A stretch of 64,000 bases of DNA from Sandaracinus amylolyticus (GTDB lineage Bacteria; Myxococcota_A; Polyangia; Polyangiales; Sandaracinaceae): the NCBI RefSeq assembly GCF_021631985.1, contig NZ_CP070225.1:4216001-4280000 (forward strand). Direction: 5' to 3'. Positions 1-7,475 of the stretch are shown piece after piece (the first letter of the stretch is position 1; every line of letters begins with the position of its first letter). The position numbers and the translations under genes are program-made. The notes beneath the pieces were generated by a model, which saw only the letters and a program-made list of their open reading frames with translations, was not told the DNA's origin and searched no databases.

Positions 1-368
1 CCGAGCTCGACGAACGCGCGCGAGAGCGCGATCGCGCGCTCCACCTCGAGCTCGAGCGCGCGGCGGACGTCCTCGGGGAAACGCACCGCACGGCGCAGCG
101 CGGGCAGGGTGCGATCGACGCGCTCGCGGAACCCGAGGAGCGCGTGCACCCGCGGCCGCTCGACGTGGCGCACGCCGAGCCCGCCTCCGCGCACCCCGCC
201 GAAGCCCGCTCCGAGCTCGATCTCGGCGCGCACGAGCGCTTCGATCCCGTCGAGGGCCTGGCCCGACTCGAGCGCGCGATCGGCCTCGCGGAGCGCGGCA
301 TCGACCACCTCGTCGGGCGCCGCCCCCACACGGAACGACGCGAGCGCCTCGTCCAGCGTGCTCGCCAT
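1..368 (-). CDS. Hypothetical protein, C-terminus cut by window edge
   Basis: An uninterrupted reading frame runs from an ATG (reverse strand, first base 368) to the window edge, giving at least 122 residues that begin MASTLDEALASFRVG. The product is Ala, Arg and Glu rich with helical heptad-like stretches and no signal peptide or membrane segment. I do not recognise a family. It is transcribed away from nothing obvious and lies about 50 bp beyond the 3' end of the hemerythrin-like gene, on the same strand and downstream of it, so the two could be co-transcribed. The frame is believable because the codon third positions are strongly G/C, as in the neighbouring genes. Confidence 0.6.
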   Translation of the reverse strand, partial: MASTLDEALASFRVGAAPDEVVDAALREADRALESGQALDGIEALVRAEIELGAGFGGVRGGGLGVRHVERPRVHALLGFRERVDRTLPALRRAVRFPEDVRRALELEVERAIALSRAFVEL

Positions 369-418
369 GAGGCGCGCGCTCTAGCACCTCGCGCGGGCAG
401 GGGCGAGAAGCGAGGTTC

Positions 419-841
419 TCAGCGCACCAGCGCGTCCACCACCGGATAGAGCTGCTTGTTCTCCGTCGCCATCCGGCGTCGCAACATCTCGAAGGTCTCC
501 AGCGTGGAGACCATGAACGCGCGCGGCTCGAGCGAGATCGCGTGCGCGCTCGACCAGCGCGCTTCGTACGCGTCGAAGCCCTCGTAGACGGGACCGAGCT
601 CGCGGACGAGGCGCACCGCGAGCTCGCGCACCTGCGGATCGTCGTGGCGCAGCAGCTCGGGATAGAGCGCGTCGTTCTCCATCGCCGCGTGCACCCTCAG
701 CTTCCCCGCGAATCGCGCGACGAGACGCCGGCAGAGCGACGCGTCCTGCTCGAGCACCTCGATGCGCAGGTGCGTGCCGATCTCCACCGCGAGCTCCTGG
801 AGCTCCTGGTGCTGCCTCCGGAACTGATCGCTTCGTCGCAT
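419..841 (-). CDS. Hemerythrin-like (HHE domain) protein
   Basis: A 140-residue soluble protein that looks like a single HHE four-helix bundle. The iron-binding type motifs visible are an early FRRQHQEL, then HAAMENDALYPEL in the middle, and ENKQLYP near the C-terminus, matching the spaced His and Glu ligands of the bacterial hemerythrin-like family. Such proteins bind a di-iron centre and sense or carry O2 or handle NO or iron; which of these applies here cannot be told. There is no extra domain, so it is a stand-alone module. It is divergent from the STAS-like gene at 991 across about 150 bp. A second, larger HHE protein lies at 3042-3767. Confidence 0.75.
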   Translation of the reverse strand: MRRSDQFRRQHQELQELAVEIGTHLRIEVLEQDASLCRRLVARFAGKLRVHAAMENDALYPELLRHDDPQVRELAVRLVRELGPVYEGFDAYEARWSSAHAISLEPRAFMVSTLETFEMLRRRMATENKQLYPVVDALVR

Positions 842-990
842 TCGCTCGCCCCCTCGACGAAGCTACGAGCGACGCCGCGCGGCGGATCGCGGATCGCGCG
901 GATCACCCGCGAAACAAGGGCGAAATCGCGACATGTAGCGCTCGTTCGCACCCGTTGACAGCGATCGATCGCGCGAAGAGTCTCGCCCCC

Positions 991-1452
991 ATGAGCCTGG
1001 GGGACGCGCTCGCAGCGCCGGTCGATCCGGCGCGCGAGAGGACTGGGATCCACGTCGCGATCGACACGTGGCCGCGCGTGCGGCTCACGTGGCCTGCCGG
1101 CGTTCGGCACGACGCGGAGGTCGCGGACGCACTGCACACGCTCGAGGCGATCGCGCAGCGAGGTCGGCCCTTCGTGCTGCTCGTCGACGCGCGCGACGCG
1201 CGGCCGCCGACGCCGGCGCAGCTCGGGATGATGCTCGATGCGATGCGCCGCATCGGTCCCGACGCGCGCTGCCTCGCGCACGCGGTGGTGACGCGATCGG
1301 CGCCGGTGCGCGCCTTCGTCGACTCGTTGCGGTGGATGCGCCTCACGCCCTCGGCGTGGGCGTACTTCGACGACGAGCCGAGCGCGATCGCGTGGCTCGC
1401 CGACGAGCAGCGCACGAACGTGCGCCGCCGCAGCGATCGCCCGCGCGCGTGA
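991..1452 (+). CDS. Hypothetical protein, SpoIIAA/STAS-like fold suggested
   Basis: About 153 residues from the ATG at 991 (MSLGDALAAP); a TTG at 955 in the same frame would add 12 residues but has no ribosome site. Visible are a beta-strand pattern (HVAID, RVRLTWPAG), then a helix and a hydrophobic strand FVLLVDARDA, as in small STAS/SpoIIAA-like proteins that follow activity of another component. No catalytic motif is seen. It ends directly against the convergent permease gene with no spacer (stop at 1450-1452, permease stop at 1453-1455). The family call is structural guesswork; hypothetical protein is the safe name. Confidence 0.6.
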   Translation: MSLGDALAAPVDPARERTGIHVAIDTWPRVRLTWPAGVRHDAEVADALHTLEAIAQRGRPFVLLVDARDARPPTPAQLGMMLDAMRRIGPDARCLAHAVVTRSAPVRAFVDSLRWMRLTPSAWAYFDDEPSAIAWLADEQRTNVRRRSDRPRA

Positions 1453-2946
1453 TCAGCCGCCGGTCTTCTTGCCGAGCACCGAGTTGCGCCAGCCGTACGC
1501 GAAGTAGAGCGCGAGGCCGATCACGAGCCACACCGCGAAACGCTCCCACGCCGTCGGGGGCAGGCCCGCCATCGTCCACAGGCACGCGACCGCACCGAGC
1601 GGCGCGACGACCCACACGAAGGGCACGCGGAACGGGCGCGGACGGTTCGGATCGACGACGCGCAGCACCATCACGCCGATGCAGACGAGCAGGAACGCGA
1701 AGAGCGTCCCGATGTTCGTGAGGTCGTACGTCGCGTCGTCGTCGGCGACGAGCGCGCCCACGCCCACGAGCACGCCGGTGAGGATCGTGAGCGTCCACGG
1801 CGTCTTGTACTTCGGGTGCACGTTCGCCATGCGCTTCGGGAGCAATCCGTCGCGCGCCATCGAGAGCAGGATGCGCGGCTGGCCGTACTGGAAGACGAGC
1901 AGCACCGCGCTCAGCGAGATCACCGCGCCCGCGGCGACGAGCCACTGCACGACCGGCAGGCCCGCGGTCTCGAGCGCATGCGCGAGCGGATCGGAGACGC
2001 GCATCGAGTCCCACGGCGCGAGGCCCGTCATGACCGCGCCGACGATCACGTAGATGACGGTGCAGATCGCGAGGCCCGCGAGGATGCCGATCGGCATGTT
2101 GCGCTGCGGGTCCTTCGTCTCCTCGGCCGCGGTCGAGATCGCGTCGAAGCCGATGTACGCGAAGAAGACGATCGCCGCGCCCTGGTGGATGCCGGTCCAT
2201 CCGTTGGGCGCGAACGGCGTGTAGTGCGCGGGGTCGATGTTCATCGCGCCCACGACGACGAAGAGCGCGAGCACGACGAGCTTCACGATGACCATGATCG
2301 TGTTGGCGCGCGCGCTCTCCTTCACGCCGATGAGGAGCAGCCCGGTGACGACGCCGACGATCAGGAACGCGGGCAGGTTGATCAGGATCGGGATGCCCGC
2401 GACGTGCGGTGCGGTCTCGAGCAGCGCGCGCACCTCGGGATGGCTGCTCGCCGCGACGTCGAAGTAGCCGTGGATGAGCCAGCCCGGCATGTGGATGCCG
2501 AAGCCCGAGAGCATCGAGTCGAGGTAGCCCGCCCACGCGATCGCGACCGCGACGTTGCCGACCGCGTACTCGAGGATGAGATCCCAGCCGATGATCCACG
2601 CGACGATCTCGCCGAGCGTCGCGTAGGCGTACGCGTACGCGCTGCCCGCCTGCGGGATCATCGACGCGAGCTCCGCGTAGCAGAGCGCCGCGAGGCCGCA
2701 GACGACGCCGAGCAGGATGAACGACACGACGACCGCGGGGCCCGCGCCGTAGCGCACGACCTCGCCGGTCTCGCGCACCTCGCCCGCGACCGCGGTGCCG
2801 ATCGAGCTGAAGATGCCCGCGCCGATCACCGCGCCGATCGCGAGGAAGATCAGATCGCGCGCGCCGAGCGCGCGATGCAGCGAGTGCGGGGAGTCGCCGG
2901 GCTCGAGGTCGGCGATCGGCTTGCGCGAGAGGAGACGCCTGAGCAT
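1453..2946 (-). CDS. APC-superfamily cationic amino-acid permease
   Basis: A roughly 497-residue integral membrane transporter with about 12 hydrophobic segments. The N-terminal part carries the family signature region LIFLAIGAVIGAGIF (the unwound first helix that binds the amino-acid backbone), and later segments include VVFFAYIGFDAIST followed by EETKDPQRNMP, typical of the CAT branch of amino acid-polyamine-organocation permeases. It would import amino acids, probably cationic, by proton or substrate coupling. I start at the ATG at 2946 (MLRRLLSRKPIADL) because upstream in-frame residues lack the cytoplasmic pattern and overlap the divergent gene. The gene has no partner subunit, as expected for this family. 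Confidence 0.88.
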   Translation of the reverse strand: MLRRLLSRKPIADLEPGDSPHSLHRALGARDLIFLAIGAVIGAGIFSSIGTAVAGEVRETGEVVRYGAGPAVVVSFILLGVVCGLAALCYAELASMIPQAGSAYAYAYATLGEIVAWIIGWDLILEYAVGNVAVAIAWAGYLDSMLSGFGIHMPGWLIHGYFDVAASSHPEVRALLETAPHVAGIPILINLPAFLIVGVVTGLLLIGVKESARANTIMVIVKLVVLALFVVVGAMNIDPAHYTPFAPNGWTGIHQGAAIVFFAYIGFDAISTAAEETKDPQRNMPIGILAGLAICTVIYVIVGAVMTGLAPWDSMRVSDPLAHALETAGLPVVQWLVAAGAVISLSAVLLVFQYGQPRILLSMARDGLLPKRMANVHPKYKTPWTLTILTGVLVGVGALVADDDATYDLTNIGTLFAFLLVCIGVMVLRVVDPNRPRPFRVPFVWVVAPLGAVACLWTMAGLPPTAWERFAVWLVIGLALYFAYGWRNSVLGKKTGG

Positions 2947-3041
2947 CGAGCCGCGCAGGATAACCGAGTGCGCAGATGTGCGGGTGAGCACCATCACGCG
3001 CACGGGGAGCGGCGTGGGGACCTGGAGCTCGGAGGAGATCC

Positions 3042-3767
3042 ATGCCGGCCGCACCCCTGGTCATCGGTCCCGAGACCTCGCTCCGCGAGCTCGCGCTGCG
3101 CGTCGAGGGCGCGTGGCGAGTGCTCGGCGAGCGCCACATCGACTACGCGGCCGCGAGCGCGAAGTCGCTGCGCGACGCGTGCGCGAGCGAGGGGTTCGAC
3201 GTCGCGCGGGTGATCGCGGAGCTCGAGTCGGAGCGCGCGCGGACGCGCGTGCACGGCGCGACGCGCGAGACGTGCTGGAGCGATCACGCGCCGTGGGAGC
3301 TCGTGGAGCACCTGCTCGACGCGCACCATCCGTTCACGTGGCGCGAGCTCGAGCGCATCGGCGCGGCGTTCGACGACGTGCTGCGCGAAGCGCGCAGCCG
3401 CGAGCTCGTGGAGCTGGCGGATCTGTTCGCGTCGCTGCGCACCGATCTCGAGCCGCACATGCGCAAGGAGGAGCGCGTGCTCTTTCCGTGGATCCTCTCG
3501 CTGCGCGTGCACGACGCGGAGGGCACCACGCCGCCCACGCCGCCCTTCGGTCATCCGCGCCATCCGGTGCGCGTGATGCGCGGCGAGCACGATGCCGCGA
3601 GCGAGATCATGGCGCGCATGCGGCACCTGACGCGCCGCTACACGCCGCCCGACACCGCGACGCCGCGCTGGCGCGCGCTCTACGAGGCGCTCGACGCGCT
3701 CGATCGCGATCTGGTCCGGCACGTCTCGCTCGAGAACGACGTGCTCTTCCCGATGATCGCGGGCTGA
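3042..3767 (+). CDS. RIC/ScdA/YtfE-like di-iron protein (DUF542 plus hemerythrin domain)
   Basis: A 241-residue protein with the two-part layout of iron-sulfur cluster repair proteins. A short N-terminal DUF542-type region (residues about 8-60) precedes a C-terminal HHE bundle with DHAPWELVEHLLDAHHPF, EPHMRKEERVLFP, MRGEHDAAS and HVSLENDVLFP. These supply the His and Glu ligands expected for the di-iron site. Family members repair Fe-S clusters or handle NO. Oddly, the N-terminal motif that normally reads DYCCGG is HIDYAAAS here (residues 32-39), so the conserved Cys pair is absent. The start is the ATG after a purine-rich GGAGGAGAT. It is divergent from the permease and convergent with the ABC ATPase gene. 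Confidence 0.8.
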   Translation: MPAAPLVIGPETSLRELALRVEGAWRVLGERHIDYAAASAKSLRDACASEGFDVARVIAELESERARTRVHGATRETCWSDHAPWELVEHLLDAHHPFTWRELERIGAAFDDVLREARSRELVELADLFASLRTDLEPHMRKEERVLFPWILSLRVHDAEGTTPPTPPFGHPRHPVRVMRGEHDAASEIMARMRHLTRRYTPPDTATPRWRALYEALDALDRDLVRHVSLENDVLFPMIAG

Positions 3768-3784
3768 GCGCTGCCCCTGGGAGC

Positions 3785-4537
3785 TCAGTCCTCGAGGCCG
3801 AGGAACGTGCGGGTGCGCGGATCGGTGGGGCGCGCGAGCACGTCACCGGGCGCGCCGTCCTCGATGACGTGGCCCTCGTAGAGCACGAGCGCGCGATCCG
3901 CGAGCTTCTCCGCGAAGCGCATCTCGTGGGTGACGATCACCAGCGTGAGCTTCGCTTCTTCGGTGAGCTGATCGAGGAGGTCGACGAGATCGCCGACGCG
4001 CTGGGGATCGAGCGCCGACGTGGGCTCGTCCATGAAGAGCACCTTGGGGTCCATCGCGAGGGCGCGCGCGATCGCGCAGCGCTGCTGCTCGCCGCCCGAC
4101 ATGCTGCGCGGCATCGCGCTCTCGCGGTGCGAGAGGCCGACCTTCGCGAGCAGCTCGCTCGCCCGCGCCCGCGCCTTCTCGGGCGCGTCACCGCGCACGT
4201 GGATCGGCGCCTCGCACACGTTCTCGAGCGCGGTGCGGTGCGGGAACAGGTGCCACTGCTGGAAGACCATGCCCGCCTGCGCGTGCAGCACCTTCAGCGC
4301 CGCCGCGTTCTTGCGCAGCGTGCCCGGCGCGAGGTGCGCGTCCGCGACGCGAACGCTCCCTCCCTCGAACGGCTCGAGCCCGATCATGCAGCGGAGCATC
4401 GTCGACTTGCCGCCGCCGCTCGGCCCGACGAGCGCGACCGCCTGGCCCGCCGCGATCTCGAACGAGATCTCGCGCAGGACCGTGCGCTCGCCGTAGCGCT
4501 TCACGATCTTCTTCACCTCGATCACGGGCGCGCTCAT
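3785..4537 (-). CDS. Polar amino-acid ABC transporter ATP-binding protein
   Basis: A 250-residue ABC ATPase of the GlnQ/HisP class. The Walker A is GPSGGGKS, the Q-loop region is MVFQQWHLFPH, the signature is SMSGGEQQR, Walker B is VLFMDEPTSALDP and the switch His sits in VIVTHEM. This length and the absence of a C-terminal regulatory domain fit polar amino-acid uptake (PAAT) systems. It energises import through the permease encoded just upstream: its ATG (MSAPVIEVKK) overlaps the permease stop codon by the four bases ATGA, so translation is likely coupled. The gene ends 17 bp from the convergent RIC-like gene. Confidence 0.93.
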   Translation of the reverse strand: MSAPVIEVKKIVKRYGERTVLREISFEIAAGQAVALVGPSGGGKSTMLRCMIGLEPFEGGSVRVADAHLAPGTLRKNAAALKVLHAQAGMVFQQWHLFPHRTALENVCEAPIHVRGDAPEKARARASELLAKVGLSHRESAMPRSMSGGEQQRCAIARALAMDPKVLFMDEPTSALDPQRVGDLVDLLDQLTEEAKLTLVIVTHEMRFAEKLADRALVLYEGHVIEDGAPGDVLARPTDPRTRTFLGLED

Positions 4538-6045
4538 CGCGACTCCTGTCTCGCGAGCTTCTGCTCGAGGTGCTGCGAGAGACGCGAGAGCGGATAGCTC
4601 ATCGCCATGTAGAACGCGGCGCAGAGCAGGCCGGGCAGGAGCCAGCTGCGCACGTCGATCGCGGTGATCGTCATCCGCTTCGTCAGCTCGACCACGGTGA
4701 TCACCGACACCAGCGAGCTGTCCTTGAGCAGCGCGATGAAGTCGTTGGTCACGCCGGGCAGCGCGATGCGGAACGCCTGCGGCACGACCACGCGGCGCAG
4801 CGCGAGCATCGTGCCCATGCCGAGCACCTTCGCGGCCTCCATCTGTCCCGGCGGGATCGCCTGGATGCCGGCGCGATAGATCTCCGCTTCGTACGCCGCG
4901 TAGTTGAGCCCGAGGCCGACCACCGCCGCGACCAGCGCGTCGGACTCGATCCCCGCGTGCCACCCGAGCGCGTGGCGCACCGAGGGCATGATCCCGAAGT
5001 AGAGCAGGTAGAGCTGCAGCAGCACCGGCGTGCCGCGGAAGAGCTCGACGTAGAACGTCGCGGGCACCGCCAGCCCACGCGGCCCGTACATGCGCGCGAG
5101 CGCGAGCAGCAGCCCGAGCCCGATCGCGAGCACCATCGCCGACGCGCTCACGAGCAGCGTGACGATCGCGCCCTGCAGGAAGAGCCACACGTGGTGCAGC
5201 GAGAAGTGCGCGTGGCCGTGCACGCGCAGCATCGCGCGCGTGTCGTCCTCGGTCCACGTCGCGAGGCGCCCCTGTCGCTCGTGGTCGATCTCCCAGCGCG
5301 AGAGGATGCGCCGCAGCTCGCCGCTCGCCGCGAGGCGCGCGATCGCCTGGTCGATCGCGTCGCGCAGATCGCCCTCGCCCTGGCGCGCCGCGACCGCGTA
5401 GAAGCCCTCGCCGCTGTCCTCGACGAGGCGCAGCGAGGGGCGCACGAGCCCGTATCGCGACGCGATGATGTCGTCGAGCAGCACCGCGTCGAGGCGGCCT
5501 CCCTCGAGATCGGCGTAGGGCTCCTCGACGCCCTCGTACGCGACGACCTCGACGCCCGCGGCGTTGAGCATGTCCCACGAGAACGAGCTCGCGAGCGTGC
5601 CCACGCGGCGCCCGCGCAGCGACTCGAGGTCCGTCACGCTGGTGTCCTCGGCGCGCGCGACGAGCTGCGCCGCGAACACGAAGTAGGGGCGCGTGAAGAG
5701 CACCGAGTCGGCACGTGATGGCGTGACCTCGAGCCCGTTCATCGCGACGTCGAACGAGCCGCGCTCGAGCGAGGGCACGAGGTTCGACCAGTCGTTCTGG
5801 ACGAACTGCGCGCGCACCCCCATCTCGCGCGCGATCGCGTCGGCGAGCTCGACCTCGAAGCCGATCAGCGTGCCCGGGCGCGCGGGGTCTTCGAACACGT
5901 AGGGCTCGCCGCCCTGCACGTCGCCGCCCCAGCGCAGCACGCCGGTCCGCCGCACCCGCTCGAGGCCCGACTCGCTCGGCTCGTCGCACGACGCGAGCAG
6001 CGCCGCGATCAGCGCCAGCCCGAGGAACGCCGGAGATCGCCGCAT
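4534..6045 (-). CDS. Fused substrate-binding lipoprotein and permease of a polar amino-acid ABC importer
   Basis: A 503-residue fusion. Residues 1-20 are a lipoprotein signal with lipobox LLASC. Residues about 30-265 form a type II periplasmic binding domain (GVLRWGGDVQGGEPYVFED, then FDVAMNGLEVTPSRAD). Residues about 285-495 are the GlnP/HisM-type membrane domain with the LFRGTPVLLQLYLLYFG segment and the EAA loop IPPGQMEAAKVLGMG. A tethered binding domain in cis to the translocator is known from Gram-positive GlnPQ systems and is less common in Gram-negative bacteria. Here it would leave the binding domain lipid-anchored and membrane-bound at once, or the lipobox Cys may be vestigial. The start is the ATG at 6045; an upstream ATG at 6072 would put extra polar residues before the signal. 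Confidence 0.9.
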   Translation of the reverse strand: MRRSPAFLGLALIAALLASCDEPSESGLERVRRTGVLRWGGDVQGGEPYVFEDPARPGTLIGFEVELADAIAREMGVRAQFVQNDWSNLVPSLERGSFDVAMNGLEVTPSRADSVLFTRPYFVFAAQLVARAEDTSVTDLESLRGRRVGTLASSFSWDMLNAAGVEVVAYEGVEEPYADLEGGRLDAVLLDDIIASRYGLVRPSLRLVEDSGEGFYAVAARQGEGDLRDAIDQAIARLAASGELRRILSRWEIDHERQGRLATWTEDDTRAMLRVHGHAHFSLHHVWLFLQGAIVTLLVSASAMVLAIGLGLLLALARMYGPRGLAVPATFYVELFRGTPVLLQLYLLYFGIMPSVRHALGWHAGIESDALVAAVVGLGLNYAAYEAEIYRAGIQAIPPGQMEAAKVLGMGTMLALRRVVVPQAFRIALPGVTNDFIALLKDSSLVSVITVVELTKRMTITAIDVRSWLLPGLLCAAFYMAMSYPLSRLSQHLEQKLARQESR

Positions 6046-6128
6046 CGTGGCGCGAGAGGTATCGCAGTCCACCAGCGCTGGGAAGAGGCCAGGGGCGGCT
6101 ATAGGACGGACCCAGGAGGAGACGATCG

Positions 6129-6734
6129 ATGATCACCGTCCACGGCAACCCGCACAGCACGTGCACGCGCAAGGTGCTCACCACGCTCGAGGAGAAGGGC
6201 GCGAGGTACGACCTGCGCGTCGTCGATCTCGCGACGAAGCAGCAGAAGTCGAGCGAGCACCTCGCGCGTCAGCCCTTCGGCGTGGTGCCGGTGCTCGATC
6301 ACGACGGATTCGAGATGTACGAGTCGCGCGCGATCGTCCGCTACCTCGATCGCGCGCTGCCGGGCGTCTCGCTCACGCCGAGCGACCTGCGCGACTACGC
6401 GCGCATGGAGCAGTTCGTGTCGATCGAGCAGTCGTACTTCAGCGGACCGAGCATCCAGCTGCTCTACCAGGCGCGCGGCGGACAGCCCGACGCGAAGATC
6501 GTCGACGAGAACCGCACGAAGCTCGCACACACCGCGGACGTGCTCGATCGCCGGCTCGGCGAGGCGAAGTACCTGGGCGGCGCTTCGTTCTCGCTCGGCG
6601 ACATCTCGTTCATGCCGTACTTCGCGCTGCTCGAGCGCCTCGGGCACGGCGACATCGCGTCCTCGCGCAAGAACGTGTCGCGCTGGTGGGCAGAGGTGTC
6701 GGCGCGAGAGAGCTGGAAGAAGGTGAGCGGCTGA
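6129..6734 (+). CDS. Glutathione S-transferase family protein
   Basis: A 201-residue cytosolic protein with an N-terminal thioredoxin-like domain (residues 1-80) and an all-helical C-terminal domain. Early residues HGNPHSTCTRKV hold the Ser/Thr position used to activate glutathione in the phi/theta-like classes, FGVVPVLDHDG contains the cis-Pro and YESRAIVRYL the glutathione gamma-glutamyl contact. The role is probably detoxification or stress; the substrate is unknown. A strong AGGAGGAG ribosome site precedes the ATG. The 83 bp divergent region before it holds a perfect ten-base palindrome (CCAGCGCTGG, 6072-6081) and a TATAGG box-like stretch that may serve as promoter. Confidence 0.88.
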   Translation: MITVHGNPHSTCTRKVLTTLEEKGARYDLRVVDLATKQQKSSEHLARQPFGVVPVLDHDGFEMYESRAIVRYLDRALPGVSLTPSDLRDYARMEQFVSIEQSYFSGPSIQLLYQARGGQPDAKIVDENRTKLAHTADVLDRRLGEAKYLGGASFSLGDISFMPYFALLERLGHGDIASSRKNVSRWWAEVSARESWKKVSG

Positions 6735-6743
6735 GCGAGGACC

Positions 6744-6777
6744 GCTACGGATTTCGTAGCGCTACGAAATCCGTAGC
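6744..6777. terminator. Perfect 34-bp double-hairpin palindrome, probable bidirectional terminator
   Basis: Two adjoining 17-base arms (6744-6760 and 6761-6777) are exact reverse complements, and each arm can itself fold as a GCTACG/CGTAGC hairpin around a five-base loop. It sits between the stop codons of the convergent GST gene and the gene at 6794, where a two-way terminator is expected. No T-tract follows. A close relative of the element is at 34810-34843. Confidence 0.6.
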
Positions 6778-6793
6778 AACGTCCGCCCCCCTC

Positions 6794-7360
6794 TCAGAAT
6801 TCGATCGCGCCGACGACCGGATGGCGCTCGACGAGCCCGATCACGAAGAGCACGAGACCGACGACCTGCGCGGACGTGATCGCGACGACCGCGCCCCACT
6901 CGCCCGCGAGGTCCTCGTGGAACGAGCCGCAGGTGTCGAACGCGACGAGGCTCACGAGGGCGCCCAGCGCCGGGAGCGCGGCGAGCGGGCGCGATCGCTC
7001 GCGGCACCAATCGCCGGTGCCGAACGACTGCCACACGACGTAGAGCAACGAGATCGTGTAGCCGGTCAGGAACGACGCGACGCCAGCACCGACCAAGCCG
7101 TGATCGATGGCTGTCTCGTCGGGCTCGTCCGCTTCGTCGCCCGGCGGGCCCGGCGCAGCAACCTCCGGCGCGGCGTCGAGCGCGAGGACGCAATTCTCGC
7201 CGTCCGCGCGCCAGCCCGATGGGCATCGTGGCGTGCCCTCGCAGGCTCGCGCGTCGCTCGACCACGTCTGCCCCGGCCAGCAACCCTCGACGCTTGGCTG
7301 CGCCCGCGCGGAGACGACTGCGAACGACGACACGAACGCGGCGAGCGCGAGGGTCCGCAT
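6794..7360 (-). CDS. Exported or membrane-anchored hypothetical protein
   Basis: A 188-residue protein with a cleavable-type signal peptide (MRTLALAAFVSSFAVVSARAQ) and then a short Cys-containing periplasmic section with CWPGQTW, CEGTPRCPSGW and ENCV. An acidic linker follows and then about three hydrophobic segments (around residues 110-130, 138-156 and 160-182) that should span the membrane. The Cys-x6-10-Cys pattern resembles short modules before membrane parts in myxobacterial proteins. I know no function. It is divergent from the acyl-CoA ligase gene and convergent with the GST gene. Confidence 0.65.
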   Translation of the reverse strand: MRTLALAAFVSSFAVVSARAQPSVEGCWPGQTWSSDARACEGTPRCPSGWRADGENCVLALDAAPEVAAPGPPGDEADEPDETAIDHGLVGAGVASFLTGYTISLLYVVWQSFGTGDWCRERSRPLAALPALGALVSLVAFDTCGSFHEDLAGEWGAVVAITSAQVVGLVLFVIGLVERHPVVGAIEF

Positions 7361-7407
7361 CCCGCGATGCTACGCGATCGGGCGGGGTCCTCGCGCGACG
7401 CTCGGCC

Positions 7408-7433
7408 TAACACCGCGACACCACGCGGTGTTA
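7408..7433. promoter_or_regulatory. 10-bp inverted repeat, candidate operator for the acyl-CoA ligase gene
   Basis: Arms TAACACCGCG (7408-7417) and CGCGGTGTTA (7424-7433) are exact inverted repeats around six bases. The dyad lies 43 bp before the ligase ATG and 48 bp before the divergent membrane-protein gene, so it could serve either promoter. Its size fits a TetR- or FadR-type dimer, but no regulator gene is adjacent. Confidence 0.5.
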
Positions 7434-7475
7434 CCATCGCGCGCTCTTCACCCGAACGAAACAGGGGGATTCTCG

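Noticed and set aside
955-960. TTGACA hexamer before the STAS-like gene, as promoter or as a TTG start
   Set aside because: No suitable -10 at 16-18 bp and no ribosome site for TTG; the ATG at 991 is preferred.
1343-3139. Long frames opposite or overlapping the amino-acid permease
   Set aside because: The permease frame shows membrane helices and family motifs; the others are Arg-rich, without starts or ribosome sites that fit.
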